A DNA stretch of 37,531 bases from an uncultured Rhodocyclaceae bacterium (GCA_934271525.1 CAKQRL010000017.1:1-37531); one strand, 5' to 3'; positions 15,708 to 23,904 are shown, numbered from the stretch's first letter. Notes: generated by a model from the letters alone, not told the origin. Numbers and translations are program-made.

Positions 15708-17645
15708 ATGATTATTTTCAAAAACGCCACGCTTTTTCGCAGGCAAAAATTGTTGTTTGAAAATGCAAATCTTCAAATTCAAAACGGCTGGAAGCTTGGC
15801 GTTATCGGCAAAAACGGCGTAGGAAAAACAAGCCTTTTTGCTTTGTTGTTAGGCGAGTTATCAACCGAAGCGGGCGATGTTAAATTGCCGCAACATATAA
15901 AAATCAGCCATATTGCGCAGGAAATCCATAACTTAAAAGAAAACGCTTTGGGTTTTGTGTTGTCTGCCGATTCGGAAATCATCGCCTTACAAAACCAACT
16001 CCAAATTGCCGATGCCAACAATGACGGCGCGGCAATTGCGCATTTGCACGAAGCCTTGCATTTTAAAAACGCTTATTCGGCAAAGGCGCGTGCTTTGCAA
16101 ATTTTAAGCGGTTTGGGTTTTGAAGCCGATGTTGAAACGAAAACCATTGCGGAATTTTCTGGCGGCTGGCAAATGCGTTTGAATTTGGCGCGCGCACTTT
16201 TTGCCCCGGCGGATTTGCTTTTGTTGGATGAACCCACCAACCATTTGGATTTGGATGCGGTGCTGTGGTTGGCATCGTGGCTTAAAAAATCCTCTGCCAC
16301 GCTCTTTGTTATTTCGCACGACCGCGATTTTTTGGATGAAACCACCGACCACATTTTGTCTTTTGAAAACAATCACTTATATTTGCAACACGGCAATTAT
16401 TCGCGCTATGAAGAAACGCTTGCGAATCGCCAAGCCACGCAAAGCGCGCTGTTTAAAAAACAACAATTAAAAATTGCGCATTTGGAAGATTTTGTGCGGC
16501 GTTTTCGCTACAAAGCGACCAAAGCCTCTCAGGCGCAAAGCCGCTTGAAAATGCTGGAAAAATTAAAAATTGTTGCCGCCGTTCAAGCAGAATCGCCATT
16601 TTCCTTTGAATTTGAAAATGCGGCTTTGCCTGCACAAACTTTGATGACGCTTGAAAACGTTACGGCAAAATATGTTGAAAAAAGCGTTTTTGAAAATCTC
16701 AATTGCACCATTGACGCCGGCGCGCGCATTGGCTTATTAGGCAAAAACGGCGCTGGAAAATCCACGCTAATTAAAATCATCGCAGGCGTTTTAAAACCTT
16801 TTCACGGCACAATTTTGCGCGCCAAAAATCTTAAAATCGGCTATTTTGCGCAACATTCGGTGGATTTTTTAAACGCTACCGATTCCGCCTTTGACCATTT
16901 GCAAAAATTAGCGCCGAATTCGCCGCCTTTGCCGTTGCGCGAATTTTTGGGGCGTTTTCATTTTTCAAATGACAAAGTTTTTGCGCCGATTAAAGAATTT
17001 TCAGGCGGCGAAAAGGCGCGGCTTGCCTTGGCGTTGATTGTTTTTCAAAAACCGCATTTGTTGCTGTTGGATGAACCAACCAACCACTTGGATATGGCAA
17101 TGCGGCAAGCCTTAACTTTGGCGTTGCAGAGTTTTGAAGGTGCGATGATTTTGGTCTCGCACGATCGCCACTTGCTCAAAAATAACTGCGATGAATTTTG
17201 GTTGGTGAATAACGGAATTTCCGAGTTTTCAGGCGATTTGGAAGATTATGCGAATCTGCTTTTAAAAAAAGAATCGGCGCCAAACACAACGCCCAAAACC
17301 GCAAAAATCAATAAACGCCAAGCGCAAAAAGAAGAGCGGGCGAAATTTTTGGCACAAAAAAGATTGCTGAAAAAAAACTTGGATTTTGCAGAATCGCAAT
17401 TAGAGCTTTTGAATCAACGCCAAAAAAAATTGGATGCACTTTTTTTAAGCACCGAATTTTTAAGCAAAACGCCAAAACAAAAAGCGGATTTGCAAAAAGA
17501 ATCCGCAGAACTTTTGAAAGATTTAGAAACGGCTGAAAACCTTTATTTAGAAGCATTAGAAGCATTTGAAAACTTTCAAAACGCTTTTGAAAATTCTAAA
17601 AATTCTAAAAATCCACGGTCAACGGAGAATTTTTTTGAAGTTTGA
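15708..17645 (+). CDS. ABC-F family ATPase (YheS/Uup-type ribosome-associated)
   Basis: 645 aa from ATG 15708 (a TTG at 15681 would read out of the repeat and is rejected). Two ABC modules: Walker A GKNGVGKT (34-41) and a second GKNGAGKST; signature EFSGGWQMRLNLARALF and EFSGGEKARLALAL; Walker B LLLLDEPTNHLD twice. The linker has FRYKATKASQAQSRLKMLEKL, as in YheS. The C-terminal Lys-rich coiled coil (residues about 545-630) is typical of Uup/YheS. These proteins act on ribosomes, not transport. The last residues (PRSTENFFEV) come from a half repeat, and murB follows immediately. Confidence 0.9.
   Translation: MIIFKNATLFRRQKLLFENANLQIQNGWKLGVIGKNGVGKTSLFALLLGELSTEAGDVKLPQHIKISHIAQEIHNLKENALGFVLSADSEIIALQNQLQIADANNDGAAIAHLHEALHFKNAYSAKARALQILSGLGFEADVETKTIAEFSGGWQMRLNLARALFAPADLLLLDEPTNHLDLDAVLWLASWLKKSSATLFVISHDRDFLDETTDHILSFENNHLYLQHGNYSRYEETLANRQATQSALFKKQQLKIAHLEDFVRRFRYKATKASQAQSRLKMLEKLKIVAAVQAESPFSFEFENAALPAQTLMTLENVTAKYVEKSVFENLNCTIDAGARIGLLGKNGAGKSTLIKIIAGVLKPFHGTILRAKNLKIGYFAQHSVDFLNATDSAFDHLQKLAPNSPPLPLREFLGRFHFSNDKVFAPIKEFSGGEKARLALALIVFQKPHLLLLDEPTNHLDMAMRQALTLALQSFEGAMILVSHDRHLLKNNCDEFWLVNNGISEFSGDLEDYANLLLKKESAPNTTPKTAKINKRQAQKEERAKFLAQKRLLKKNLDFAESQLELLNQRQKKLDALFLSTEFLSKTPKQKADLQKESAELLKDLETAENLYLEALEAFENFQNAFENSKNSKNPRSTENFFEV
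17613..17639. repeat. Half copy of the palindromic element at the ABC-F/murB junction
   Basis: CCACGGTCAACG plus T7-GA, translated as the last ABC-F residues. GGAGAA within it (17623-17628) is placed to serve as ribosome site for the TTG start of murB at 17635. Confidence 0.7.
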
Positions 17646-18621
17646 TTATTCTCAAAGCGATTTAACCGCCGCCACAACCTTGCGCTTGCCGTTTGCCGCC
17701 GCCGCCGTTTGCGATTTTTTAAGCGAATCGCAACTCAAAACCTTGGCAGAAAAAATTCACGATTTTGAACGTTTTTTTATTTTGTCGGGCGGCTCCAACA
17801 GCGTGGTTTTGCCGTTTTTTGATGGCTTGTTGATTCGCGTCCAAAACAAAGGCATTGAAATTACCGAATCTGACGATTTTTTTCATTTGAACATTGCCGC
17901 GGGCGAAAAATGGGCGGCAGTTGTGCGTTTTGCAGTGCATTGCCAAATTTTTGGTTTAGAAAGTTTGGCAGGCATTCCGGGTTTGACCGGTGCGGCGGCG
18001 GTGCAAAATATTGGCGCTTATGGTTCCGAGATTGCTGATTTTGTGGAAGCGCTAGAAGTTTTTGATTTAAAAGAAAAAAAACACCACGTTTTTTTGAAAA
18101 ACGCTTGCGATTTTGCTTATCGGCATTCGCGTTTTAAAACAAAGGATAATCCCTTTCTTGTTTTTCGCGTGCAACTTAAAATCCCCAAAAAATGGCAATA
18201 TCAACCAATCAACGCGCGCCTTAATTTAACGCCAAACGCCACGCCTTTTGAAGTTTTTGATTGCGTTTTAAAAACCCGCGCCGCCAAATTGCCAGACCCG
18301 GCGATTTTCCCCAACGCGGGGAGTTTTTTTAAAAATCCCACGGTAAACCGCAAAAAATTTTCAACAATCCAAAAGATTTTGCCGAATTTGGTGTTTTGGG
18401 AAAATGCTGAAAACTTTAAACTTTCCGCCGCATTTTTAATTGAATCGGCAGGGCTAAAAGGCAAGGCATTGCAAGGTTTTGCAATGAGCCAAAAGCACGC
18501 TTTGGTTTTGGAAAATAAAGGCGGCAGCCGCGCGGGTTTGGACGCATTTGTTTTAAACATTCAACAAATAATTCAACAAAAATACGGCGTTTTTTTGGAA
18601 GTTGAACCCGTTTTTATGTGA
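17635..18621 (+). CDS. murB: UDP-N-acetylenolpyruvoylglucosamine reductase MurB
   Basis: 328 aa from TTG 17635 (KFDYSQSDL); the frame continues upstream to ATG 17566 but that would overlap the ABC-F gene by 80 bases and adds no family similarity. MurB reduces UDP-GlcNAc-enolpyruvate to UDP-MurNAc. Landmarks: ILSGGSNSVV, FGLESLAGIPGLTGAAAVQNIGAYG split around residue 105-130, FAYRHSRFK, FPNAGSFFKNP and the LKGKALQGF region; the catalytic Ser in AGSFFKNP and a C-terminal EVEPVF with Glu are present. A repeat-like CCACGGTAAAC occurs inside the gene at 18338. No other cell-wall genes are adjacent. Confidence 0.92.
   Translation: MKFDYSQSDLTAATTLRLPFAAAAVCDFLSESQLKTLAEKIHDFERFFILSGGSNSVVLPFFDGLLIRVQNKGIEITESDDFFHLNIAAGEKWAAVVRFAVHCQIFGLESLAGIPGLTGAAAVQNIGAYGSEIADFVEALEVFDLKEKKHHVFLKNACDFAYRHSRFKTKDNPFLVFRVQLKIPKKWQYQPINARLNLTPNATPFEVFDCVLKTRAAKLPDPAIFPNAGSFFKNPTVNRKKFSTIQKILPNLVFWENAENFKLSAAFLIESAGLKGKALQGFAMSQKHALVLENKGGSRAGLDAFVLNIQQIIQQKYGVFLEVEPVFM
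18338..18349. repeat. Repeat arm-like sequence inside murB
   Basis: CCACGGTAAACC within codons for NPTVNR right after the conserved FFKNP. The spacing to flanking family motifs is normal, so no inserted residues are evident; either chance or sequence conversion of existing codons. Confidence 0.4.
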
Positions 18622-18648
18622 TTTTTAGCCGAAAAAATCCCAAAAAAA

Positions 18649-18673
18649 AGCCCGCCTGCGGCGGGACTTTTCG
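18649..18673. terminator. Bidirectional intrinsic terminator between murB and the second pilin gene
   Basis: AAAAAAAGCCCGCC-TGC-GGCGGGACTTTT: a GC-rich stem with A run on one side and T run on the other, between convergent stops. Unlike other junctions this one has no palindromic element. Confidence 0.8.
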
Positions 18674-18702
18674 GCGGAAAAAAATCTGTATTTACATTTT
18701 TG

Positions 18703-19191
18703 TTATCTTGGACAAGGTCTATCTACGCCAAGGTTGGCATCGAGTGAACAACCTGTTGGCAAATAGCGCGTCATATCGCTGCCGCCTGCCATTTTGCAAA
18801 CCCAACGCCCGGGACCTTCACGTTGTAATTTGAGTTTAAACCCCCATATTTTGTCGTGGAAATTTCTGTCGTTGCCACAACCCATGGAACAAGTTAAATA
18901 AGTTTCAGCATTATCGTAATAACCAAAATAACAATGTGCGCCTTTAGTGCCGTTTTCTGCGCTACCGTCACCAACTGCAATAAAACCTGAACCGAATTTT
19001 AAGCTGGGCTTTATGCGCATTGCTTTCAGACGTTCCACGGCGGCTTTGGCGGGCAACATTTCTTGGTAGGCGGCAGCCACTTGTGTGCGAATCACATAAT
19101 CTTGATAAACGGGAAAGGCAATAGCCGCCAAAATGCCAATCACGGCAATCACAATCATCATTTCTACCAAGCTAAAACCGCGTGTTTTCAT
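18703..19191 (-). CDS. Second type IV pilin (PilA/PilE-like)
   Basis: 162 aa. Leader MKTRG, cleavage before F6, mature start FSLVEMMIVIAVIGILAA with Glu at +5 and the conserved AFPVYQDYVIRTQV. The globular domain differs strongly from the first pilin and carries six Cys (87, 101, 105, 132, 148, 160), with a C-terminal SLDANLGVDRPCPR tail. GGAGG at 19202-19206 (minus strand) is a strong ribosome site and a sigma54-type promoter lies upstream. It may be an alternative major pilin or a minor pilin. It is not next to pil assembly genes. The shared promoter architecture suggests the two pilins are co-regulated. Confidence 0.88.
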   Translation of the reverse strand: MKTRGFSLVEMMIVIAVIGILAAIAFPVYQDYVIRTQVAAAYQEMLPAKAAVERLKAMRIKPSLKFGSGFIAVGDGSAENGTKGAHCYFGYYDNAETYLTCSMGCGNDRNFHDKIWGFKLKLQREGPGRWVCKMAGGSDMTRYLPTGCSLDANLGVDRPCPR

Positions 19192-19220
19192 TTTTGAGAA
19201 TCCTCCGTTTGTTTTGCTTT

Positions 19221-19237
19221 AAGCACAATATGTGCCA
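19221..19237 (-). promoter_or_regulatory. Sigma54 promoter of the second pilin gene
   Basis: On the minus strand TGGCAC-ATATT-GTGCTT, a full -24/-12 match with correct spacing, about 40 bases before the ATG. Near-identical to the element before the first pilin gene. Confidence 0.75.
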
Positions 19238-19281
19238 TTTGAAGCTATATTTTGTAAGGCTTTGTTTATAAAAAAGTTTTA

Positions 19282-19303
19282 AAACATTTTGCCCAAAATG
19301 TTT
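19282..19303. promoter_or_regulatory. Palindrome AAACATTTTG-CC-CAAAATGTTT upstream of the second pilin
   Basis: Perfect 10-base arms around CC, between the sigma54 promoter and the CTGACAAAATTTG box (19327-19339). A candidate regulator site or bend; no copy before the first pilin. Confidence 0.4.
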
Positions 19304-19326
19304 GGCGCATTTTGTTATAAATGCTA

Positions 19327-19339
19327 CAAATTTTGTCAG
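19327..19339 (-). promoter_or_regulatory. Conserved pilin box CTGACAAAATTTG
   Basis: Identical 13-mer to 6347-6359, in the same orientation relative to its pilin gene, containing the TGTC/GACA core expected for PilR. Gap to the -24 box is 89 bases here against 49 at the first pilin. Confidence 0.5.
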
Positions 19340-19362
19340 CAGCATTTTATCGCCTACAATGC

Positions 19363-19436
19363 TTTTTTTTCAAAAAAAGAAAGGGTTGACCGTGGAAAAT
19401 CGCTTTTTTCCACGGTCAACCGAAAATTTTTTTCAA
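19363..19436. repeat. Two palindromic-element halves in reversed (R-L) order, divergent junction
   Basis: T8-C-A7 centre followed by GGTTGACCGTGGA (19385-19397), then 12 bases, then TCCACGGTCAACC (19410-19422) and a T7-C centre. The inner arms pair perfectly. The last bases run directly into the xerD ATG, so the second half forms the xerD leader. Confidence 0.8.
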
Positions 19437-19437
19437 A

Positions 19438-20349
19438 ATGATCATTTTAAGAAAAGAAGATGGCGCCGCCATTGATGCCTTTTGCGATACTTTGTGGCTT
19501 GAAGACGGCTTGTCGGCTTTGAGTTTAAACGCTTACCGCAGTGATTTGTCGCATTTGGCATTGTGGCTTGCCAAACAAAACGCCGAGCTTTTAACGGATA
19601 TCACCGAGCCGCATTTGCACGCCTTTTTGGCGGATTTTTCTGCAAAATCGCGCACCACATCCCAAGCGCGTTATTTGGCAAGTTTTAGGCGATTTTTTCA
19701 ATATTTGCTCTTGCAACAGTTGCGAACCGATAACCCTGCTGAACGCTTAAAAAATCCCACAATGGCGCAACGTTTGCCAAAGGTGTTAAGCGAATTTGAG
19801 GTTGAAACGCTTTTAAATGCGCCCGATTGCAAAACGCCCTTGGGTTTGCGCAACCGCGCGATGTTGGAAGTTTTATACGCAACCGGTTTGCGCGTTTCCG
19901 AACTTGTGAATTTGAGTTTAAACAACCTTTCATTAACCGATGGTGTTGTGCGCGTTTTGGGCAAAGGCAACAAAGAGCGTTTGGTGCCTTTGGGCGAAGT
20001 TGCAACGGATTATTTGGCGCAATATTTAAAAGGTGCGCGCGCCATTTTGAGCCACACGCAAAAGGCTTCAACCGCCGTTTTTTTAAGCAAACACGGCACG
20101 GCGATGTCGCGCCAAGCCTTTTGGCAGATTATTAAAATGTATGCGCAAACAGCCGGCATTGATTCCAAACGGTTGTCGCCGCACGTTTTGCGCCACGCTT
20201 TTGCCACGCATTTAATCAATCACGGGGCAGATTTGCGCTCCGTTCAAATGTTATTAGGGCATTCGGATATTTCCACCACGCAAATTTACACGCACATTGC
20301 CAATGCACGTTTGAAAGAATTGCATCAAAAACACCATCCGCGTGGCTAA
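19438..20349 (+). CDS. xerD: Site-specific tyrosine recombinase XerD
   Basis: 303 aa. N-terminal SAM-like DNA-binding domain (residues 8-95) and C-terminal catalytic domain with the complete catalytic set R152 (ATGLRVSEL), K176 (GKGNKE), H249 and R252 (SPHVLRHAFATHL), H275 (LLGHSD) and nucleophile Y284 (TQIYTH). The protein is full-length and colinear with E. coli XerD, including the terminal HHPRG, so it is the chromosome-dimer resolvase rather than an integrase of a mobile element. No att-like duplications are seen around it. Starts at ATG 19438, immediately after a repeat half. Confidence 0.93.
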   Translation: MIILRKEDGAAIDAFCDTLWLEDGLSALSLNAYRSDLSHLALWLAKQNAELLTDITEPHLHAFLADFSAKSRTTSQARYLASFRRFFQYLLLQQLRTDNPAERLKNPTMAQRLPKVLSEFEVETLLNAPDCKTPLGLRNRAMLEVLYATGLRVSELVNLSLNNLSLTDGVVRVLGKGNKERLVPLGEVATDYLAQYLKGARAILSHTQKASTAVFLSKHGTAMSRQAFWQIIKMYAQTAGIDSKRLSPHVLRHAFATHLINHGADLRSVQMLLGHSDISTTQIYTHIANARLKELHQKHHPRG

Positions 20350-20413
20350 AATAATGGAACTTATTGGATTAAAAAAACTCTTTTGAAATTGTTTGTTTTT
20401 CTGGGACGCTCTT

Positions 20414-21625
20414 ATGCATTTACCAATTTATTTGGATTATTCCGCCACAACGCCCGTTGACCCGCGTGTGGCAGAAAAAATGATTCCGTTTTTAACGCAA
20501 AAGTTTGGCAATCCTGCTTCGCGCTCACATTCTTTTGGTTGGCAAGCTGAGGCCGCCGTTGAAGAAGCACGCCATGAAGTTGCCGCTTTAATCAATGCCG
20601 ACCCGCGCGAGATTATTTGGACTTCGGGCGCAACCGAATCGGACAATTTGGCTTTAAAAGGTGCGGCGCATTTTTATAAAAATACCAAAGGCAACCATTT
20701 AATTACGGTTAAAACCGAACACAAAGCCGTTTTGGACACCATGCGTGAATTGGAGCGCGAAGGCTTTGAAGTGACTTATTTGGACGTTTTGGAAAACGGC
20801 TTAATTGATTTAAACGTTTTAAAAGATGCGTTTAAAGAAAACACGGCGCTTGTTTCTGTGATGTTGGTCAATAACGAAATTGGCGTCATTCAACCCATTG
20901 TTGAAATTGCGCAAATGTGCCAAGAAAAAGGCGTTTTGTTCCATGTGGATGCCGCGCAAGGCGCCGGCAAAGTGGACATTGATTTAAAAAACACGCCCAT
21001 TGATTTGATGAGTTTTTCCGCGCACAAAGTTTATGGTCCCAAAGGCATTGGTGCGCTTTATGTGCGCAGAAAACCGCGCGTGCGCTTACAAGCCCAAATG
21101 CACGGCGGCGGGCACGAGCGCGGTATGCGTTCGGGCACGTTGCCCACGCACCAAATTGTGGGAATGGGCGAGGCTTTTCGTCTGGCGCGATTAGAAATGA
21201 AAACCGAAAATGTGCGGCTTCGCATTTTGCGCGACCGTTTATTAAACGGCATTTCCGACATGCAAGAAGTTTATATCAATGGCGATTTGGAACACCGCGC
21301 GGTGCATAATTTGAATGTGAGTTTTAATTATGTGGAAGGCGAATCCATGTTAATGGCATTAAAAGAAATTGCTGTTTCAAGCGGTTCGGCTTGCACTTCT
21401 GCCAGTTTGGAGCCTTCTTATGTGTTGCGCGCCTTGGGCAGAAATGACGAATTGGCGCATTCTTCCATCCGTTTTACATTAGGACGTTTTACAACCGAAG
21501 AAGAAATCAACTTCACGGTTGATTTGTTGCATCAAAAAATCGGCAAATTGCGTGATTTATCGCCCTTGTGGGAAATGTATCAAGAAGGTGTGGATTTATC
21601 CACCATTCAATGGGCGGCGCATTAA
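20414..21625 (+). CDS. iscS: Cysteine desulfurase IscS
   Basis: 403 aa from ATG 20414 (MHLPIYLDYSATTPVD). PLP lysine K205 in SAHKVYGPKG, the His in TEHKAV, and the persulfide Cys C327 in SSGSACTSASLEPS, the long mobile loop that defines IscS over SufS. It supplies sulfur to IscU for Fe-S cluster assembly and tRNA thiolation. The C-terminus LSPLWEMYQEGVDLSTIQWAAH is characteristic of proteobacterial IscS. First gene of iscS-iscU-iscA. No iscR lies upstream; xerD does. Confidence 0.96.
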   Translation: MHLPIYLDYSATTPVDPRVAEKMIPFLTQKFGNPASRSHSFGWQAEAAVEEARHEVAALINADPREIIWTSGATESDNLALKGAAHFYKNTKGNHLITVKTEHKAVLDTMRELEREGFEVTYLDVLENGLIDLNVLKDAFKENTALVSVMLVNNEIGVIQPIVEIAQMCQEKGVLFHVDAAQGAGKVDIDLKNTPIDLMSFSAHKVYGPKGIGALYVRRKPRVRLQAQMHGGGHERGMRSGTLPTHQIVGMGEAFRLARLEMKTENVRLRILRDRLLNGISDMQEVYINGDLEHRAVHNLNVSFNYVEGESMLMALKEIAVSSGSACTSASLEPSYVLRALGRNDELAHSSIRFTLGRFTTEEEINFTVDLLHQKIGKLRDLSPLWEMYQEGVDLSTIQWAAH

Positions 21626-21655
21626 CCTTTCAACCAATTTAAAAAAGGAAAAAAA

Positions 21656-22039
21656 ATGGCTTACAGCGACAAAGTTTTAGACCATTATGAAAACCCGCGC
21701 AATGTGGGTTCAATGGATAAAAACGAACAAGATGTTGGCACTGGAATGGTGGGCGCTCCGGCGTGTGGCGATGTGATGAAATTGCAAATCAAAGTGGGCA
21801 AAAATGGCGTGATTGAAGATGCCAAATTCAAAACCTATGGTTGCGGTTCTGCCATTGCGTCTTCATCGTTGGTAACAGAATGGGTTAAAGGCAAAACGGT
21901 GGATGAAGCCTTAAACATCAAAAACACCGCCATTGCCGAAGAATTGGCGCTGCCGCCGGTTAAAATCCATTGTTCCATTTTGGCAGAAGATGCCATCAAA
22001 GCGGCGGTGGCGGATTACAAAAAGAAAAACGGAGGTTAA
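21656..22039 (+). CDS. iscU: Fe-S cluster scaffold IscU
   Basis: 127 aa. Scaffold Cys at 37 (GAPACGDV), 63 (YGCGSA) and 106 (KIHCSILAE), Asp39 next to the first Cys, and the chaperone-recognition LPPVK (99-103). AAAAAAGGA stands before the ATG. It follows iscS by 30 bases and precedes iscA by two. The LPPVK motif implies HscA/HscB partners encoded elsewhere, as they are not in this window. Confidence 0.97.
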   Translation: MAYSDKVLDHYENPRNVGSMDKNEQDVGTGMVGAPACGDVMKLQIKVGKNGVIEDAKFKTYGCGSAIASSSLVTEWVKGKTVDEALNIKNTAIAEELALPPVKIHCSILAEDAIKAAVADYKKKNGG

Positions 22040-22041
22040 CA

Positions 22042-22365
22042 ATGGCAATTACCTTAACGCCAAAAGCGGCAGAACACGTGCAAAAATTTTTGGAAAAACG
22101 CGGCAAAGGTTTGGGGTTGCGTTTGGGCGTGAAAACAAGCGGTTGTTCGGGAATGGCGTATAAATTGGAATATGTGGATGAAAAACAAAATGACGATTCC
22201 GTTTTTGAATGTTTTGGCGTGCAAGTTTTTGTGGATGCCAAAAGTTTGCCGTATTTGGACGGCATGGAATTGGACTTTGCCAAAGAAGGTTTAAACGAAG
22301 GTTTTAAATTTAACAATCCCAACGTTAAAGGACAATGCGGCTGCGGGCAATCTTTTGCGGTTTGA
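22042..22365 (+). CDS. iscA: Iron-sulfur assembly protein IscA
   Basis: 107 aa A-type carrier. The three ligand Cys are C35 (SGCSGMAY), C99 and C101 (GQCGCGQSF). GGAGGT (22031-22036) is a perfect ribosome site overlapping the end of iscU. Start at ATG 22042; upstream frame extension is a shadow of iscU. The operon ends here: a palindromic element follows and hscB, hscA, fdx are absent from this position, where they normally follow in proteobacteria. Confidence 0.96.
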   Translation: MAITLTPKAAEHVQKFLEKRGKGLGLRLGVKTSGCSGMAYKLEYVDEKQNDDSVFECFGVQVFVDAKSLPYLDGMELDFAKEGLNEGFKFNNPNVKGQCGCGQSFAV

Positions 22366-22376
22366 ATTACAATTTT

Positions 22377-22426
22377 CCACGGTAAACGCTTTCTTTTTTT
22401 GAAAAAAATTTGGTGTTTACCGTGGA
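22377..22426. repeat. 50-bp palindromic element, intact copy
   Basis: CCACGGTAAACG arm, T7-G-A7 centre, TGTTTACCGTGGA arm, 12 bases after the iscA stop and before the methyltransferase gene (both plus strand). Likely terminator of the isc operon. Confidence 0.88.
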
Positions 22427-22459
22427 AAAAACGCAATGATGTTTTTCAAAGGCAAAATA

Positions 22460-23263
22460 ATGCAAGACGCTTCGTTTTTACAAAATAAAGAAAAACTTTT
22501 TTTTGACCAAAACGGCATTTATTTGTTTAATGATTCCGTTTTAAATCAAAAAGCTTTGCCACACAATGCCGTGGATTTGTTTATAACCTCTCCGCCTTAT
22601 AATGTTGGCATTGATTACGCTTCCAATAATGATGCCTTTGATTATCAACAATATTTAAATTTTTGCACCACATTTTTGCAAAATTGTTTTTTATGGGCAA
22701 AGGATGGCGCACGTTTTTGTTTGAATATTCCTTTGGATAAAAATAAAGGCGGGCAACAAAGCGTTGGGGCGGATTTAACAACCATTGCTAAAAAAATCGG
22801 TTGGCAATACCACAGCACAATTATTTGGAATGAAGGCAATATCTCACGCCGCACGGCTTGGGGAAGTTGGCTTTCTGCTTCTGCGCCTTATGTGATTGCG
22901 CCGGTAGAATTAATTGTGGTTTTGTATAAAAACAAATGGAAAAAACAGCATAAGGGCGAGAGCGATATTGCCAAAGAAGATTTTTTAAGGTGGACAAACG
23001 GACTTTGGACATTTAATGGTGAATCTAAAAAACGAATCGGGCACCCGGCACCATTCCCAAGAGAATTGCCACGGCGATGCATTCAATTATTTAGTTTTGT
23101 AAAAGATTGCGTTTGCGATCCGTTTAGCGGTTCTGGCACCACGATGATTGAATCGGCATTAAACGATCGCACTTTTTTGGGGTTGGAATTAGATAGTGGT
23201 TATTGTGCGCTTTCTAAAAATCGTTTTTTGCAAACTATACAAAATGAAAAAGGGTTGTTTTAA
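22460..23263 (+). CDS. DNA methyltransferase of a type II R-M system (beta-class N6-adenine/N4-cytosine)
   Basis: 267 aa from ATG 22460 with AAAGG upstream; an alternative ATG at 22436 adds eight residues. Catalytic motif IV TSPPYNVG (43-50) precedes SAM-binding motif I DPFSGSGTT (220-228), the order of the beta class. The TSPPY form occurs in both N6-adenine and N4-cytosine enzymes of this class, so the modified base is not certain. The middle segment (residues 100-195) holds the variable target-recognition region with an R-R-T-A-W-G-S-W block. Two bases separate it from the HNH endonuclease gene, giving a protective pair. The pair is more AT-rich than isc genes, consistent with acquisition. 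Recognition sequence cannot be deduced. Confidence 0.88.
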   Translation: MQDASFLQNKEKLFFDQNGIYLFNDSVLNQKALPHNAVDLFITSPPYNVGIDYASNNDAFDYQQYLNFCTTFLQNCFLWAKDGARFCLNIPLDKNKGGQQSVGADLTTIAKKIGWQYHSTIIWNEGNISRRTAWGSWLSASAPYVIAPVELIVVLYKNKWKKQHKGESDIAKEDFLRWTNGLWTFNGESKKRIGHPAPFPRELPRRCIQLFSFVKDCVCDPFSGSGTTMIESALNDRTFLGLELDSGYCALSKNRFLQTIQNEKGLF

Positions 23264-23265
23264 AA

Positions 23266-23868
23266 ATGGATGAAAAAAAACAAATTTCACAACTTGATTT
23301 AATAATGGAATTTTTTAAGGCAAATCCTAACCGTGATATTGCCCACCCCGAAGTTGTGGATTGGGGGAGTGCCGAATGGAAAAAACGCACCGGCAATGTT
23401 TTTCGTGACCCGGACAGAGCCATTAGAAGTCTGCACCAAAAAGGTTATTTGCAAAAAATTAAAAAAGGCGTTTATCGTTATGACCCCGAACAAGTGATTC
23501 TAAGGGAAGATTTAGAAGATTTTAGCCCGACCTTAAAGGCGCAAATTTTAAAACGAGACGGCTATAAATGCGTGATTTGCGGACTCGGCAAAAAAGAAGG
23601 TGTGGAATTGCACATAGACCACATTCGCCCAAAAGATTTGGGCGGCAAAGCCACACTAGAAAACGGACAAACACTTTGCGCCCGCCACAATTTTTTAAAG
23701 AAAAATTTAAAACAAACGGAATCGGGTAAAAAAATGTTTATTCAAATGTTGGAGACGGCGCAAAAAAACAATGAAAAAGAATTGGTTGATTTTTTAATTG
23801 ATGTTTTGAATGTTTATGAAAAACACAATATCAATGGACACATAGAATGGCAAAAAAAAGAAAAATAA
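23266..23868 (+). CDS. HNH endonuclease, probable restriction partner
   Basis: 200 aa. Residues 8-75 look like a winged-helix DNA-binding domain (a helix-rich start, then RAIRSLHQKGYLQKIKKGVYRY). Residues 100-142 form an HNH nuclease: zinc Cys pair C102/C105, D118-H119 (LHIDHIRPKDLGG), N133, C138 and H141 (CARHN). It directly follows the methyltransferase gene, so a type II restriction role is likely; the fused wing domain may set specificity. Some type IIS enzymes (for instance the MboII group) also pair HNH nucleases with such methyltransferases, but the target here is unknown. Confidence 0.82.
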   Translation: MDEKKQISQLDLIMEFFKANPNRDIAHPEVVDWGSAEWKKRTGNVFRDPDRAIRSLHQKGYLQKIKKGVYRYDPEQVILREDLEDFSPTLKAQILKRDGYKCVICGLGKKEGVELHIDHIRPKDLGGKATLENGQTLCARHNFLKKNLKQTESGKKMFIQMLETAQKNNEKELVDFLIDVLNVYEKHNINGHIEWQKKEK

Positions 23869-23904
23869 ATATGTTTTTTTAAATAAAAAATAAAAAGCAT
23901 TTTT

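Noticed and set aside
19438..20349. XerD as integrase of an integrated element
   Set aside because: Colinear with housekeeping XerD; no att duplication, phage or plasmid genes around it.
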